The position numbers and the translations under genes are program-made. From Clostridium lacusfryxellense (GTDB lineage Bacteria > Bacillota > Clostridia > Clostridiales > Clostridiaceae): DNA of 45,156 nt. Location: NCBI RefSeq assembly GCF_018861735.1, contig NZ_JAHLEB010000043.1, forward strand, positions 1-45,156. The letters are read 5' to 3'. A model generated the notes under the pieces. The model was not told the origin of the DNA and ran no database searches. It was given only the letters and a program-made list of their open reading frames with translations. Position 1 is the stretch's first letter; the number at the start of each line of letters is the position of its first letter. Of the stretch, positions 16,834 through 26,685 are shown in pieces.

Positions 16834-17100
16834 TTATTGTTTTTTCATTAGTGCATCTATGTCCATTACATAAGCAATAACCTTTGCTATTGCATCATAT
16901 AATTCAACAGGAATTTCCGATCCTACATCAACATTTGAAAGTAAATTAGCTAATTCCTCATTTTTCACTATAGCCACATTACTCTCCTCAGCTTTTCGCA
17001 GAATTTCATCTGCAATATATCCAATTCCAGCTGCAGTTACAAGCGGTGCTTCATATCCCTTATCATATTTTATAGCTATAGCTTTTTTTAACTTTTTCAT
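16834..17100 (-). CDS. FhlB-like (FlhB C-terminal domain) export-switch homologue
   Basis: 88 residues equivalent to the cytoplasmic C-terminal domain of FlhB/YscU, without the membrane part (KKAIAIKYDKGYEAPLVTAAGIGYIADEILRKAEESNVAIVKNEELANLL). The conserved NPTH autocleavage site of full FlhB is absent, as in the Bacillus YlqH type. It sits directly after the FliK-like gene, the same order as ylqG-ylqH in Bacillus. In flagellar systems such FhlB/FlhX proteins can stand in for the FlhB cytoplasmic domain in export substrate switching. Confidence 0.9.
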   Translation of the reverse strand: MKKLKKAIAIKYDKGYEAPLVTAAGIGYIADEILRKAEESNVAIVKNEELANLLSNVDVGSEIPVELYDAIAKVIAYVMDIDALMKKQ

Positions 17101-17140
17101 TTTAACACACCTCGTTATTTATCAAAGTAGAACAATACCA

Positions 17141-18958
17141 TTATACCTTTATATTGATAGTATTAAAACTTCTATCATCAAAAAACTCTCCACAACTTGC
17201 CAGTGAAAACTCACGTGGCTTATTATTAATTTTAATATTAACTTTATAGCTTAGGCTAGATAAATCCTTAACTAACTGATCTTTGCTATGTTCTAACACT
17301 TTAATGAATAATTCATTACAATTAATATCGATGTTCATATTATTATTTTTTATTTTAATATACGCATCTACTGTTCCCATATTTATTGTTTTAATGCTAG
17401 TGGCAATTTTAACATTTTTACTGTCAATTTGTTTACTTTCTTTTCTATCATCTTTAATAATCAACTTAAATTGATATTCATTTTCATTAACATTTATAGG
17501 CAAGTCCAGATAATAGTATTCTTGTGAAATAGAATTATACACCTTTAGATCATTAATTTTTTGCTCAAATACATTCATAACTTTCTCATAGGTTTCTGGT
17601 TTTAGATTAATTTTATTCTCAATAATTTCTCTAACCATATTTTTGATTTCTTCTGTCTTTAATTTAATCTGATCCTTAATAAGAACATCCGTAGTAATTT
17701 TTTGTATATCCTTATAATTATTATCCTTAACTTCATTATCTATAGCTTGCCCATCTATATCAGATTTATCTATTTCCGAAAAACTCAATTCTTTTTTTAT
17801 CATATTTATTATTTCACTTAATGAATTGTTTTTACTATAACCATTCACTTTAATGCTCTTATTATCCATTTCACTAACAGCATTTATTTGAGTATTACTT
17901 GAATGTGTTTCTTCATTATTATTTATACTCTCTAAACTTCTACTCCCCGGCCCACTTTGTATTACTTCTAATTTTTTCTCTACATTTACTAGTAACTTAC
18001 TATGATTATCTTCACTTAATGGTATTTTCTCAGCTTTCAATATCTCATCCACCAAAGTATTTATTGTGCTCTTGTTAGAAATAACACCTTTAAGCTTTAA
18101 ATTTGTATCTACGCTATGTTCAATATCTAAGTTCTTTAACTCTGAGTTTATTAATTTGACTATTTCTTTAATATTATTATTCAAATTTATAGGTGGGGTT
18201 GTAATTTTGGTATCCACTGGTATTTCTTCAGTTATATCATTATTTAATAAATAGCTATTAAGGTCTTTTAGGTTGTTATATATAGCCGAATCCCCTTTAA
18301 ATAACTTTATAAAACTCTCAAGATTTCCTTTATTAAGTTGAATGTTATTTCCTTTAAATAATAGTATCTCGTCAATATTTAAGCTCTTTAAAGCTTGGAA
18401 AAAGTTTTTTAAAATCTTTGTTATTTCAATACCCTTTTCACTATTAATGTCAATATTTCTACTATTAAGATATTTCCCAATAAAGACATCCTCTTTATCA
18501 GTATCCAAGGATATCTTGTCCTTAAAATCCAGTAAATTTTTTATATCAATTATATTTTCTTTAGTTAAAGGCATATCATGTTTTAACATTTTCTCAAAAA
18601 TCAAAACATCGTCCCTACCAGCTTCTACTAATTCACCATGAAAAAAATCTTGTAAAGTGTCATTTTCTACAATAGCATTTTTTTTATTATCATCTGCTAA
18701 TTTTATTATAAGTTTGCCGTCTTCAAAACCCTCTACTTCAAATTTGAGCACACTGCCATCCATAAATTGTTCTAGTGACTTATCCAGCTTCGCCGTGAAT
18801 TGCCATCCATCTAACAGTTTTAAATTTACCTCTCCCTTTTCTTCATCCGTGCTTACAATTCTTGCATTAAAATTTTCTCCAACCTCAAAAGATATACTGC
18901 TAAAAGCTTTTTTAGCAGAAGGATTTTGTAAAATTGAAATATTACTAATAATAGACAT
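17141..18958 (-). CDS. Flagellar hook-length control (FliK)-like / YlqG-type protein
   Basis: About 605 residues. The N-terminal domain (SFEVGENFNARIVSTDEEKGEVNLKLLDGWQFTAKL) looks like a small beta domain. The middle, about residues 140-450, is a low-complexity Asn/Lys/Ile-rich region. The C-terminal ~110 residues (YYYLDLPINVNENEYQFKLIIK ... VDAYIKIKNNNMNIDINCN) resemble the FliK C-terminal domain that contacts FlhB. The start was moved from 18997 to the ATG at 18958, which has a GGGAGGTGG site. With the FhlB-like gene 40 bases downstream, it forms a minimal pair resembling the hook-length ruler and its export-switch partner; no other flagellar gene is in the window. Confidence 0.75.
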   Translation of the reverse strand: MSIISNISILQNPSAKKAFSSISFEVGENFNARIVSTDEEKGEVNLKLLDGWQFTAKLDKSLEQFMDGSVLKFEVEGFEDGKLIIKLADDNKKNAIVENDTLQDFFHGELVEAGRDDVLIFEKMLKHDMPLTKENIIDIKNLLDFKDKISLDTDKEDVFIGKYLNSRNIDINSEKGIEITKILKNFFQALKSLNIDEILLFKGNNIQLNKGNLESFIKLFKGDSAIYNNLKDLNSYLLNNDITEEIPVDTKITTPPINLNNNIKEIVKLINSELKNLDIEHSVDTNLKLKGVISNKSTINTLVDEILKAEKIPLSEDNHSKLLVNVEKKLEVIQSGPGSRSLESINNNEETHSSNTQINAVSEMDNKSIKVNGYSKNNSLSEIINMIKKELSFSEIDKSDIDGQAIDNEVKDNNYKDIQKITTDVLIKDQIKLKTEEIKNMVREIIENKINLKPETYEKVMNVFEQKINDLKVYNSISQEYYYLDLPINVNENEYQFKLIIKDDRKESKQIDSKNVKIATSIKTINMGTVDAYIKIKNNNMNIDINCNELFIKVLEHSKDQLVKDLSSLSYKVNIKINNKPREFSLASCGEFFDDRSFNTINIKV

Positions 18959-19044
18959 AAGCCACCTCCCAATTGTTTGGCATTGTAACATTTTCAAATA
19001 GTTCTAATATTTAATTATCGTATGAAATACTCTTTTTTTAAGGG

Positions 19045-19080
19045 GGACAGTTAATAATTATGTAATATTTATTAACTGTC
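19045..19080. repeat. Perfect-arm inverted repeat between tyrS and the FliK-like gene
   Basis: GACAGTTAATAA pairs with TTATTAACTGTC around a short AT loop. It has no T-tract on the minus strand and lies about 90 bases upstream of the FliK-like start. It could be an operator or an mRNA hairpin; its function is unknown. Confidence 0.5.
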
Positions 19081-19083
19081 TTA

Positions 19084-19131
19084 TTAAAAATAAAAACAAA
19101 AGCAAAGCTAAAATATAAATTTTAACTTTGC
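19084..19131 (-). terminator. Terminator of tyrS
   Basis: On the minus strand, GCAAAGTTAAAATT and its near-complement AATTTTAGCTTTGC-like arm (19102-19131) form a hairpin followed by TTTTGTTTTTATTTTT. It ends tyrS transcription before the FliK-like gene. Confidence 0.8.
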
Positions 19132-19147
19132 ACTCGCTAAATTATTG

Positions 19148-20368
19148 CTACTCTATTATTAAAGAGTAATATTTTTTCTTCCCTTTTTTTATAAGTACAC
19201 TACCATTTTTAAAATCTTCATCTAGTAGAATTGCATTTTTATCTTCTATTTTTTTATCATTAATAGTTAATCCACCCTGCTCAATTAGTCTTCTAGCTTC
19301 GGCTTTTGATGGTAACACCTTCGTATGAACTAGTATATCCATTAATAAGGCATTCTTCATATCAAGAGGCATAGAAATGGTCGGTACGGTGCTCATATCA
19401 ACCCCGCCTCCAAATAGAGCCTCTGCAGCAGTTCTTGCATTAACTGCTTCTTCCTCTCCATGAATAAGTTTTGTAACCTCAAAAGCTAAAACTTTTTTAG
19501 CATCGTTGATTTTTTCATCTTTTAAAGCGCCTAATCTTCTAACCTCATCCATTGGTACAAAAGTGAGTAATGATAAACAATTTTCTACATCTGAATCCGC
19601 AATATTTCTCCAGTATTGGTAAAAGTCATAAGGAGATGTTTTGTTTGCATCAAGCCATAAAGCACCATTTTCTGTTTTTCCCATCTTCTTGCCTTCGCTA
19701 TTAGTAAGTAGTGCACATGTCATGCCATAAGAATTTTTACCTTCTTTTTTTCTTATTAGCTCCATACCAGCAATTATATTGGACCATTGATCATCCCCAC
19801 CTAATTGCATGGTACATCCATATTTCTGATTTAGCATTAAAAAGTCATAACCCTGCATAAGCATGTAATTAAACTCAAGGAAAGATAAACCTTTTTCTAA
19901 TCTTTGTTTAAAACAATCTGCAGCTAACATTCTATTTACTGAAAAATGCACTCCTATATCTCTTATAAAATCTACATAATTTAAGTTTAGTAGCCAATTT
20001 GCATTATTCTCTAGTATAGCCTTATCATCCTTAAAATCTATGAGCCTTGAAAGTTGTAATTTTATGCAGGATATATTGTAATCAATCTCTTCTTTTGAAA
20101 GCATTTTCCTCATATCTGTTTTACCTGATGGATCACCAATCATTGCAGTACCACCGCCAACTAAAGCTATTGGTCTGTGACCTGCCCTTTGCATATGCGC
20201 CATAAACATCATAGCAATAAAATGACCTATATGAAGGCTATCCGCTGTTGGGTCAAAGCCTATATAAAAAGTAACCTTGTCCTTTGCTAATATCTTTTTA
20301 ATTTCGTCCTCGTGAGTAAGTTGTTTTATATATCCTCGCTCATTAAGAGTATCATATACATTTGTCAT
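19148..20368 (-). CDS. tyrS: Tyrosyl-tRNA synthetase
   Basis: Class Ic synthetase that charges tRNA-Tyr. The HIGH motif is at residues 46-49 ([14 protein letters not shown]); the KMSKS-type loop is KKMGKT near residue 228, the usual TyrRS form. Tyrosine-pocket segments [17 protein letters not shown] and [17 protein letters not shown] are intact. Residues about 345-400 form the C-terminal S4 RNA-binding domain ([21 protein letters not shown]). 406 residues is typical. The ATG has a GGAGG site. It is preceded by a T-box leader and followed by its own terminator, so it is monocistronic. Confidence 0.98.
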   Translation of the reverse strand: MTNVYDTLNERGYIKQLTHEDEIKKILAKDKVTFYIGFDPTADSLHIGHFIAMMFMAHMQRAGHRPIALVGGGTAMIGDPSGKTDMRKMLSKEEIDYNISCIKLQLSRLIDFKDDKAILENNANWLLNLNYVDFIRDIGVHFSVNRMLAADCFKQRLEKGLSFLEFNYMLMQGYDFLMLNQKYGCTMQLGGDDQWSNIIAGMELIRKKEGKNSYGMTCALLTNSEGKKMGKTENGALWLDANKTSPYDFYQYWRNIADSDVENCLSLLTFVPMDEVRRLGALKDEKINDAKKVLAFEVTKLIHGEEEAVNARTAAEALFGGGVDMSTVPTISMPLDMKNALLMDILVHTKVLPSKAEARRLIEQGGLTINDKKIEDKNAILLDEDFKNGSVLIKKGKKKYYSLIIE

Positions 20369-20410
20369 AATTTATTCCTCCCTATTTATATATTACTTAT
20401 TTTTGGCAAT

Positions 20411-20640
20411 AAAAAAAACGCCCCCTATGAAAGGGACGAAATATTTCCGTGGTACCACCCAAATTGATTTAACAATCCGCTTTTTCCTTATAACGTAAGG
20501 TTAACCCGTCTCAGCCTAATTTAAAGTAACTTTATTTCAGCTTAAAGCTCCAGAATGTATTTCACCATATTCCTTAACTAGTTCACACCTTCCACTAGCT
20601 CTCTTGATAATTCCTATAGTTACTTTTTTCTTTCACAGCC
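20411..20640 (-). promoter_or_regulatory. T-box leader of tyrS
   Basis: Reading the minus strand: AGAGAG (20599-20604) opens stem I; the specifier is UAC (Tyr) at 20557-20559 in the context GTGAAATACATTCTGG; the T-box GGGTGGTACCACGG lies at 20447-20460; and a terminator stem with loop (TCGTCCCTTTCATAGGGGGC) is followed by eight T. Low charging of tRNA-Tyr should relieve termination. The remaining DNA up to the next gene (20641-20815) is AT-rich without recognisable features. Confidence 0.95.
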
Positions 20641-20815
20641 TTGTATATATAATTTTATGTTACTAATAATATATGATTGTTTTAAAAAAATCAAGACTCA
20701 TATTAGATCTTTATATACAAATATAGCTAATTATCTAGCATTTACTCTTATATACAACTATTCTCTCCATATGCTATGACTTTGTCATTAATAATACCGT
20801 TACACTAAAATACAC

Positions 20816-21961
20816 TCAAATAAAATTTTTAATTCCTGGAAAAATCACCTTAAAAGTATTATCATCTTTTGAATCTACAAACAGCACTTTACCATATTTA
20901 ATAAAAGCTTTTTTCATTCGTGTTAATCCTTTACCTGATTTCGTGAATCTTTTTTTATCATCTAAAGCTATTAACTTATCATATATCCACATATTTCTTT
21001 TAGAATAATTATGATTATTAATTTCATTAGATAATAATAAACTCCCTGGACTAACCACACTCACACTATTATATCCTACCACTATTTCAATTTCCTTGTA
21101 AAATATTGTATAATCCCTATAAAGTATTGCATTTTTTACAGCCTCATTCACTGCGCTCACAGGATAATTAGCTGGAAATATTTTGTCCAAATATTCTTCC
21201 ACTCTATCTAGCATATCTAATAAATTCCCTTGCACAATTATAACTTTATCAACCTTATCATTTACCCTATTAATTATTTTTATCATATTATGAGGTAAAT
21301 AAATGCTGTTCATCGATGAAAATACCAATAACCCACCTAGAGTGACGACTCTATTATTATAGTCTCTTTCAGTAAAAGTTATTCCTGTGTTATCTAAATA
21401 TCCTACCCTGTTTTCATCATTAACTAAAATTCCTTTATTCAAATAAAATTTATTAATTATGTTTAAATCTAAACTTTTAATGTCACTGTTTATAATAGGC
21501 ATAGTTTCAATATTAAGACTGAAATTTTCTTGTAAACTACAAATTAATTCTTCTTTTCGCATAGTATCCGTTGTTGAACCCCGCCTAATATAAAAAGCAC
21601 CATTTTCTCTTAGCTGATGAGGTTTTTGACCACCATCATATATAGTTATTATTGCTAAATTTTTGCCCTGATGTATCACAAAATCTATGGATATCGGAAT
21701 AGGTGGTTCACATCTCGAACTAATAATTTGTTGAACCTGTTCTTCTTTAAAATCATTTATATTTATACCTATAATTCTTTTTGTTTTATCTTCTACTCCA
21801 ATAATAATGTATCCTCTTCCTCCGCGAGAATTAGCTATAGCACATACGTCCTTTGCTAATTCTTTTTTACCACTTTCGATTATTATGTCAATTTTTTGCT
21901 TATAATCTAGTTTTATTCCTTCATCCCTTTTTAACAAGATACTTATTTTTTTTGTATCCAT
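20816..21961 (-). CDS. AlbA_2 / Schlafen-like DNA-binding regulator with GHKL ATPase-like domain
   Basis: About 381 residues. The N-terminal AlbA_2 domain shows the pattern EGIKLDYKQKID...KKELAKDVCAIANSRGGRGYIIIGVED and an IYDGGQKPHQLRENGAFYIRRGSTTD segment. The C-terminal half (NEAVKNAILYRDYTIFYKEIEIVV ... GKGLTRMKKAF) resembles the RecG-like ATPase domain (HATPase_c_4) found in these putative transcriptional regulators. The ATG at 21961 follows AAGGGGA and gives the typical start; the longer frame from 22018 is less likely. It is monocistronic. No target can be inferred from the neighbours. Confidence 0.8.
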   Translation of the reverse strand: MDTKKISILLKRDEGIKLDYKQKIDIIIESGKKELAKDVCAIANSRGGRGYIIIGVEDKTKRIIGININDFKEEQVQQIISSRCEPPIPISIDFVIHQGKNLAIITIYDGGQKPHQLRENGAFYIRRGSTTDTMRKEELICSLQENFSLNIETMPIINSDIKSLDLNIINKFYLNKGILVNDENRVGYLDNTGITFTERDYNNRVVTLGGLLVFSSMNSIYLPHNMIKIINRVNDKVDKVIIVQGNLLDMLDRVEEYLDKIFPANYPVSAVNEAVKNAILYRDYTIFYKEIEIVVGYNSVSVVSPGSLLLSNEINNHNYSKRNMWIYDKLIALDDKKRFTKSGKGLTRMKKAFIKYGKVLFVDSKDDNTFKVIFPGIKNFI

Positions 21962-22062
21962 ACATGTCCCCTTAAAAACGCTATTATAATATACTATGCT
22001 TGTAACTACAAATTGCAACTATAGGTTAAAGCAGCTTTCTATTATATATATATAGTCTACAA

Positions 22063-22092
22063 CAAAAGACGATGGAATACCATCGCCTTTTA
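22063..22092. terminator. Hairpin between gerKC and the AlbA_2 regulator gene
   Basis: AAAGACGATGG, a 4-base loop, then CCATCGCCTTT. It is A/T-flanked on both sides, and on the minus strand the TTTT tail follows the stem. It probably terminates the gerKA-gerKC transcript. Confidence 0.75.
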
Positions 22093-22115
22093 ATTCTCGT
22101 GCAACAACTCTATTT

Positions 22116-23234
22116 CTATTTAAAGTTTTTATCATCTCCTGCAGTCTTTATTTCTACATCTACCTCTACTTTTAACTCAGTTTTACTAATAATATCTTGA
22201 ATTTCTATCTTAGGATACTTTTGATAAAACTTTTCTTTTATTTGAAAAATATCTATTTTCATACTCTTGAATTTCTCAAATAAAAGTTGACAAGCCTTCT
22301 CAATATTATCTTCAGCTACAGCCTCCATTTTTCTAATAGTTTCATTAGTAAGTACAATGCTTTTTTGCGCCTCTGCAAAATATACTTTAACTTTGATTTT
22401 CTTTTTTAAATGAACCATGTTGTCAGAATAGCTGATTTCTGTCTTAGTTTTACTATCTTCTATTTCTAGCGTTACAAATTTATTAATATCTAAAGGATTA
22501 GTTACCTCTAAAATACCACTTGAAAGACTATCATTTAAGAAATTGTAACCTAACCCATCTGAACTTTCTAGAGTTGTAACCATCTTATCGCGTTGAATTA
22601 CTGCCCCGCCATTTATTTGTAACTTGGGCTCTAATGAATTTTTGGGTATATCTACCATAGTTATTACACATGTTTTATCTCCGCTAACCCTTTCATTGTA
22701 AAAGTCATTTAAAGTTAGTACTACAGCTCTTGGAGATGATCCAATATTTTGTATAAGTTCTGTTATAAAAAATCCAATGTACTTTTCTTGAGTAATTTGT
22801 AATTTCATAAGTTCCTCTGGGTTACCAGGGTATATTGCAATATAAGGTCTTACTATCAGTTCTTGATCACGAGCTAACAAGTCTATAAAATTTTCCAGAC
22901 CGAATTCTGCGGCCTTTTGAGTAAATATTACCACTTTGTTTTGTGTATAATTTAATTTAAAGCTTGATGTAGAATTCATATCCCTAATTGCTTCAAATAA
23001 TGTTTTTCCTTTACCATTAAATAGTATTCTCTCATCTGTTCCTTCTGGGTCCGTTCCTTTTACTCCCTTATAAGCCTCTGCATATATTACGGGATTACCC
23101 ATATCATCTACATCTATCATTAATGCAGTAACAAACAAAACTCTATTAATATCCCTATAACTAAAACATGCTGACATGTTAATGCAATTGATTATTAGAC
23201 ACACTATAATTATTATTTTTTTATACTTTCTCAT
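22116..23234 (-). CDS. gerKC: Spore germinant receptor subunit C (GerAC/GerKC family lipoprotein)
   Basis: About 372 residues. A lipoprotein signal is visible: MRKYKKIIIIVCLIINCINMSAC, with the lipobox cysteine at about residue 23. The rest is the Ger(x)C fold: VLFVTALMIDVDDMGNPVIYAE, FNGKGKTLFEAIRDM, NKVVIFTQKAAEFG, LIVRPYIAIYPGNPEELMK and a C-terminal KVYFAEAQ region. The start was placed at the ATG at 23234 with an AAGGATG site; it overlaps the end of gerKA by 14 bases, which points to translational coupling. The protein sits on the outer face of the spore inner membrane in the germinant receptor complex. Confidence 0.92.
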   Translation of the reverse strand: MRKYKKIIIIVCLIINCINMSACFSYRDINRVLFVTALMIDVDDMGNPVIYAEAYKGVKGTDPEGTDERILFNGKGKTLFEAIRDMNSTSSFKLNYTQNKVVIFTQKAAEFGLENFIDLLARDQELIVRPYIAIYPGNPEELMKLQITQEKYIGFFITELIQNIGSSPRAVVLTLNDFYNERVSGDKTCVITMVDIPKNSLEPKLQINGGAVIQRDKMVTTLESSDGLGYNFLNDSLSSGILEVTNPLDINKFVTLEIEDSKTKTEISYSDNMVHLKKKIKVKVYFAEAQKSIVLTNETIRKMEAVAEDNIEKACQLLFEKFKSMKIDIFQIKEKFYQKYPKIEIQDIISKTELKVEVDVEIKTAGDDKNFK

Positions 23235-24633
23235 TATAATCATCCTTATCAAAAATACTATTAGATATTTTGTTAAGATCTTGTCTATATATTAAATCCT
23301 TAAATTTAAAATTTTCTAGTGTTCCTAAAGGAAATAGATAAGGATATCCACAACTCTCAAGTCCTGCCATATGTGCGATAAAAACAAAGAACCCAATATA
23401 AAATCCTGGAAGACCTAGTACTGAAGAAAATAATATAATAATTATATTCCAAATAGATAGTGCACCATAAAGTTTCGGAACTAAAAACGATGATATAGAA
23501 GAGAGGGCTACAATTACTACAGTGGTCTGAGAGGCTAACCCAACTCCAACTACAGCATCACCTAAGATCAAAGCCCCAACAATACTCATGGCCTGACCTA
23601 TTGACTGTGGCAATCTAATACCTGCCTCTCGAAGTATTTGAAAGAAGTATGTCATCAATATTAACTCTAGCACAGTTGGAAGAGGTATTCCTGCTCTAGC
23701 TACTGCAAGTCTTACTGCAAGAACCGATGGAATAAGAGAAAAGTGAAATGTAGCTAGAGCCAAATAAACACCTGATAATAAGCAAGCCACCATAAAACTA
23801 ATTAATCTCGTAATTCTCGCTAAATTAGCAAAATATTTATTAGAATAATAATCATCTGGTGATTGAATATTATCTATAAAAAAATACGGTGCAGTAATTA
23901 CAAAAGGTGTTCCATCTACAATTATTGCTACTTTTCCCTCTAAAAGCTTTGATGCAACCACATCAGGTTTTTCAGTAGTGCCTATTGTGTCAAAGGCTGT
24001 GTTCTTATTTTTAAGTGCTTCCTCAATGTAATTTGTGTCCAATATGAAATCTAATTGTATATTAGATACCTTTTTTCTAATATAATCAACAAGCTTTTTA
24101 GGGGCTACACCTTCTATATAACATATTACAACTACCGTATTTGATTTACTTCCTAGAGACAATGGTTCAAATTTTAAACTAGAGTTTTTTATTTTTCTAC
24201 GTATCATAGATACATTATCTACAAATGCCTCCGTAAACCCTTCTCTAGGCCCCTTAATTACATTTTCTGTAACAGGAATTCCGACACTCCGCCTAACATA
24301 GCCCTTTGCTTCGCAATAAATGGATTTATTTAAAAAAGAAAATATAAGCACTAAGTCCCCCGACAAAACGTGTGATATAGCCTCTTCATTACTATTAACA
24401 TCTCCAATTATATTTGCTGGCAATACTTCTTTTTTTATGTAATCTAAATCTACATTTTCTATCTTGCGTTGTATAAGAGGATTAAATATATATTCGCTGA
24501 TAAATTTCGAATCACATAAATCATCAATGAATACAGCATGTATTATTCCCATATCACATTGCATTTCTCTATATTTAACATCATAGCTATTTTTTAATTT
24601 TTCTTTTATAATATCTATATTTATTTTTTCCAT
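23221..24633 (-). CDS. gerKA: Spore germinant receptor subunit A (GerAA/GerKA family)
   Basis: About 470 residues. The N-terminal ~240 residues are the soluble GerA domain (GDLVLIFSFLNKSIYCEAKGYVRRSVGIPVTENVIKGPREGFTEAFVDN is the conserved core). Five or so transmembrane segments follow between about 275 and 440, including RLAVARAGIPLPTVLELILMTYFFQILREAGIRLP and QSIGQAMSIVGALILGDAVVGVG. The ATG at 24633 is preferred over the GTG nine bases earlier. It is co-transcribed with gerKC and divergent from gerKB across 159 bases. This split layout is the one described for gerK in Clostridium. It senses nutrient germinants. Confidence 0.93.
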   Translation of the reverse strand: MEKINIDIIKEKLKNSYDVKYREMQCDMGIIHAVFIDDLCDSKFISEYIFNPLIQRKIENVDLDYIKKEVLPANIIGDVNSNEEAISHVLSGDLVLIFSFLNKSIYCEAKGYVRRSVGIPVTENVIKGPREGFTEAFVDNVSMIRRKIKNSSLKFEPLSLGSKSNTVVVICYIEGVAPKKLVDYIRKKVSNIQLDFILDTNYIEEALKNKNTAFDTIGTTEKPDVVASKLLEGKVAIIVDGTPFVITAPYFFIDNIQSPDDYYSNKYFANLARITRLISFMVACLLSGVYLALATFHFSLIPSVLAVRLAVARAGIPLPTVLELILMTYFFQILREAGIRLPQSIGQAMSIVGALILGDAVVGVGLASQTTVVIVALSSISSFLVPKLYGALSIWNIIIILFSSVLGLPGFYIGFFVFIAHMAGLESCGYPYLFPLGTLENFKFKDLIYRQDLNKISNSIFDKDDYNEKV

Positions 24634-24792
24634 TTTGATCACCCATTTTATTGTTTGTAAAATACAACTTTAATATTCTGAAATTTTATTATATTTAAGT
24701 TTAATATTTTCAAATTGGTAAATACTACTAATATGTATAATTATAATGCGCTGCTATATATAATTAAAATAATGATATGACGAGGGGATAAC

Positions 24793-25884
24793 ATGGATAA
24801 GCTTAGTACAAAACATTTAATATTCATAATCTGGGGTACTTCTATTGTGTCAATGAAAACTTACCCTAATATATTTATTATAAATGGAGGTAGAGATTCA
24901 TGGATTTCCGTTATTATTGCTTCAATACTAATGTTTCTTTATTTTACTTATATACTATATGTTTGCAAAAAAAATAATTGCTATAATATGGATGAAATAT
25001 ACCATAGAGCTTTAGGTAAGACAATAGGTGATATTTTCTTGATTTTATTTATCATAACTCTAATTGTCACCTTAATAGAAAGCTCTTCAGTGGAAGCAAA
25101 TTCTATAAATGTAGCTATGCTTCAAGAAACTCCACCATGGTTCTTACTCCTATTTATACTAATACCCGCAATTTATATTACAAAAAAAGGTACTAGAGCA
25201 ATAACTATAATTATTGTTATCGGCCTTTCTTTTATCATGGTAGCAGGGATAATATTAGCAGTCCTTACAGCTAAATATAAAAAACTTGATTACTTACTTC
25301 CTATAATGGCAAATGGCATAACCTACCCCTTTATTTTATCTGTAATAAAGGCACTTGGATGTTATAGTGGTATAGGTATATGTATCCCATTTTTATCAAG
25401 AGTAAGTAGTAAATCAAAAATTACAAAGTATTCTATTATTGCTCTATTAATAGTAATTCAAATGGAGATTTTTGCCAACATTGGAGTTTTGACTACCTTC
25501 AGCCTAGTTAGATTACTAGGGATTAACTATCCTAAGCTTATACAAACTCAGCTAATTAGTTATTTTAGTTTTGTTGAAGGTGGGGAGTTTTTTGTAATGC
25601 TTCAAATGGTAGGAGGATGGTTTATAAAATATATGTTAACACTCAATGCTATATTAATTCTATTAAAAAAGCTATCTTACTTTAATAAATATTGGATATA
25701 CATTATTACTTTGTTTGTATTTATATTTTCCTATTTCATTTCTGACCAAGTTTTAGTAATATATAAATTTTTGAACCTTTACGTTTATTTTTCTGTAATT
25801 GGCTTTATCCTAATACCAACAATAATTTTCAGTATCTTCCACTATAAGTCCACAAGCAATAAGTTTGTGTATAAGAATAAATGA
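24793..25884 (+). CDS. gerKB: Spore germinant receptor subunit B (GerAB/GerKB family permease)
   Basis: 363 residues with about ten transmembrane helices, of the spore-germination branch of the amino acid/polyamine permease superfamily. Family features are the opening LSTKHLIFIIWGTSIVSMKTYPNIFI, the hydrophobic core with LLLFILIPAIYITKKGTRAITI, and the FANIGVLTTFSLVRLLG segment. The subunit is thought to bind the germinant. The start has a GAGGGG site. It is transcribed alone, away from gerKA-gerKC, and is closed by a bidirectional terminator. Confidence 0.92.
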   Translation: MDKLSTKHLIFIIWGTSIVSMKTYPNIFIINGGRDSWISVIIASILMFLYFTYILYVCKKNNCYNMDEIYHRALGKTIGDIFLILFIITLIVTLIESSSVEANSINVAMLQETPPWFLLLFILIPAIYITKKGTRAITIIIVIGLSFIMVAGIILAVLTAKYKKLDYLLPIMANGITYPFILSVIKALGCYSGIGICIPFLSRVSSKSKITKYSIIALLIVIQMEIFANIGVLTTFSLVRLLGINYPKLIQTQLISYFSFVEGGEFFVMLQMVGGWFIKYMLTLNAILILLKKLSYFNKYWIYIITLFVFIFSYFISDQVLVIYKFLNLYVYFSVIGFILIPTIIFSIFHYKSTSNKFVYKNK

Positions 25885-25885
25885 T

Positions 25886-25938
25886 AAAATAAGAGCCTTA
25901 TGTTAAAACTAATTTTAACATAAGGCTCTTATTTTATA
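25886..25938. terminator. Bidirectional terminator between gerKB and the ECF S-component gene
   Basis: AAAATAAGAGCCTTATGTTA and TAACATAAGGCTCTTATTTT form a long perfect stem around a short loop, with T/A-rich flanks suited to both converging genes. Confidence 0.93.
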
Positions 25939-25943
25939 TTGTT

Positions 25944-26486
25944 TTACATGTTTACTTTTCTTTTTAATGCTGATATTAATGGTAATGCTAAAGCCATACC
26001 ACCTGCAATTTGAAGTATGTTAGTAGGTATATCTTTAAGCGATATAATCAATGCTTGTTTTAGTGCAAATTCTTTAGAAATAAATGTTAATATAATTGCT
26101 CCACCTACGTAATATGCTGTTATCATCCAAATTCCTGCTACAACAAATGCAAACACATTATTTGAAGTATTATCTCCATTATAATCTTTTCTATAGGCAA
26201 TGCTCCCAGCAACATATCCCATCACGCCTTTAATAACTAAAGTAAATGGTGCCCATAATGTATACCCACTTATTAAATCAAATAAACACATACCGACAGC
26301 AGAAGATATAGCTGATTTTTTTCTTCCAAATAATATTGCTGATAAAAAAATCATACTATCTCCTAAATGAAGTACACCCATAAACGTTGGTATATGAATA
26401 ACCGAAGTTGCTATAAAAGTAATAGCCGCCATTAGACTAATTTGTACTATGTCAATAGTCTTAATTGATGATAGTTTGCTTTCCAT
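25944..26486 (-). CDS. ECF transporter S component
   Basis: 180 residues with about six hydrophobic helices. The pattern VQISLMAAITFIATSVIHIPT, HLGDSMIFLSAILFGRKKSAISSAVGMCLFDLISGY and TLVIKGVMGYVAGSIAYR is typical of membrane substrate-binding (S) subunits of energy-coupling factor transporters; the AAITFIAT segment fits the helix that docks on the T subunit. The ATPase and T subunits are not nearby, so it probably uses a shared module. No riboswitch was recognised upstream, so the vitamin or other substrate is unknown. Confidence 0.88.
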   Translation of the reverse strand: MESKLSSIKTIDIVQISLMAAITFIATSVIHIPTFMGVLHLGDSMIFLSAILFGRKKSAISSAVGMCLFDLISGYTLWAPFTLVIKGVMGYVAGSIAYRKDYNGDNTSNNVFAFVVAGIWMITAYYVGGAIILTFISKEFALKQALIISLKDIPTNILQIAGGMALALPLISALKRKVNM

Positions 26487-26685
26487 ATTTCTCCCCCTTA
26501 AAAACCCTCTAATAATATTATATACAATATTTATTATTTTTCAAATGTATGCATACACTTTTCAGAAATAATTACTATATATATTTTGCATATACATTGC
26601 CAAAGTAATAAATACTATATATGTTATTTAGTTATTAATTTTAACTTTCTATTAAATTGTTATTTTTATAAATGGAGGTGTTAAT

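Noticed and set aside
26487-26640. Possible riboswitch upstream of the ECF S-component gene
   Set aside because: The leader is short and AT-rich, without any conserved riboswitch motif that I recognise.
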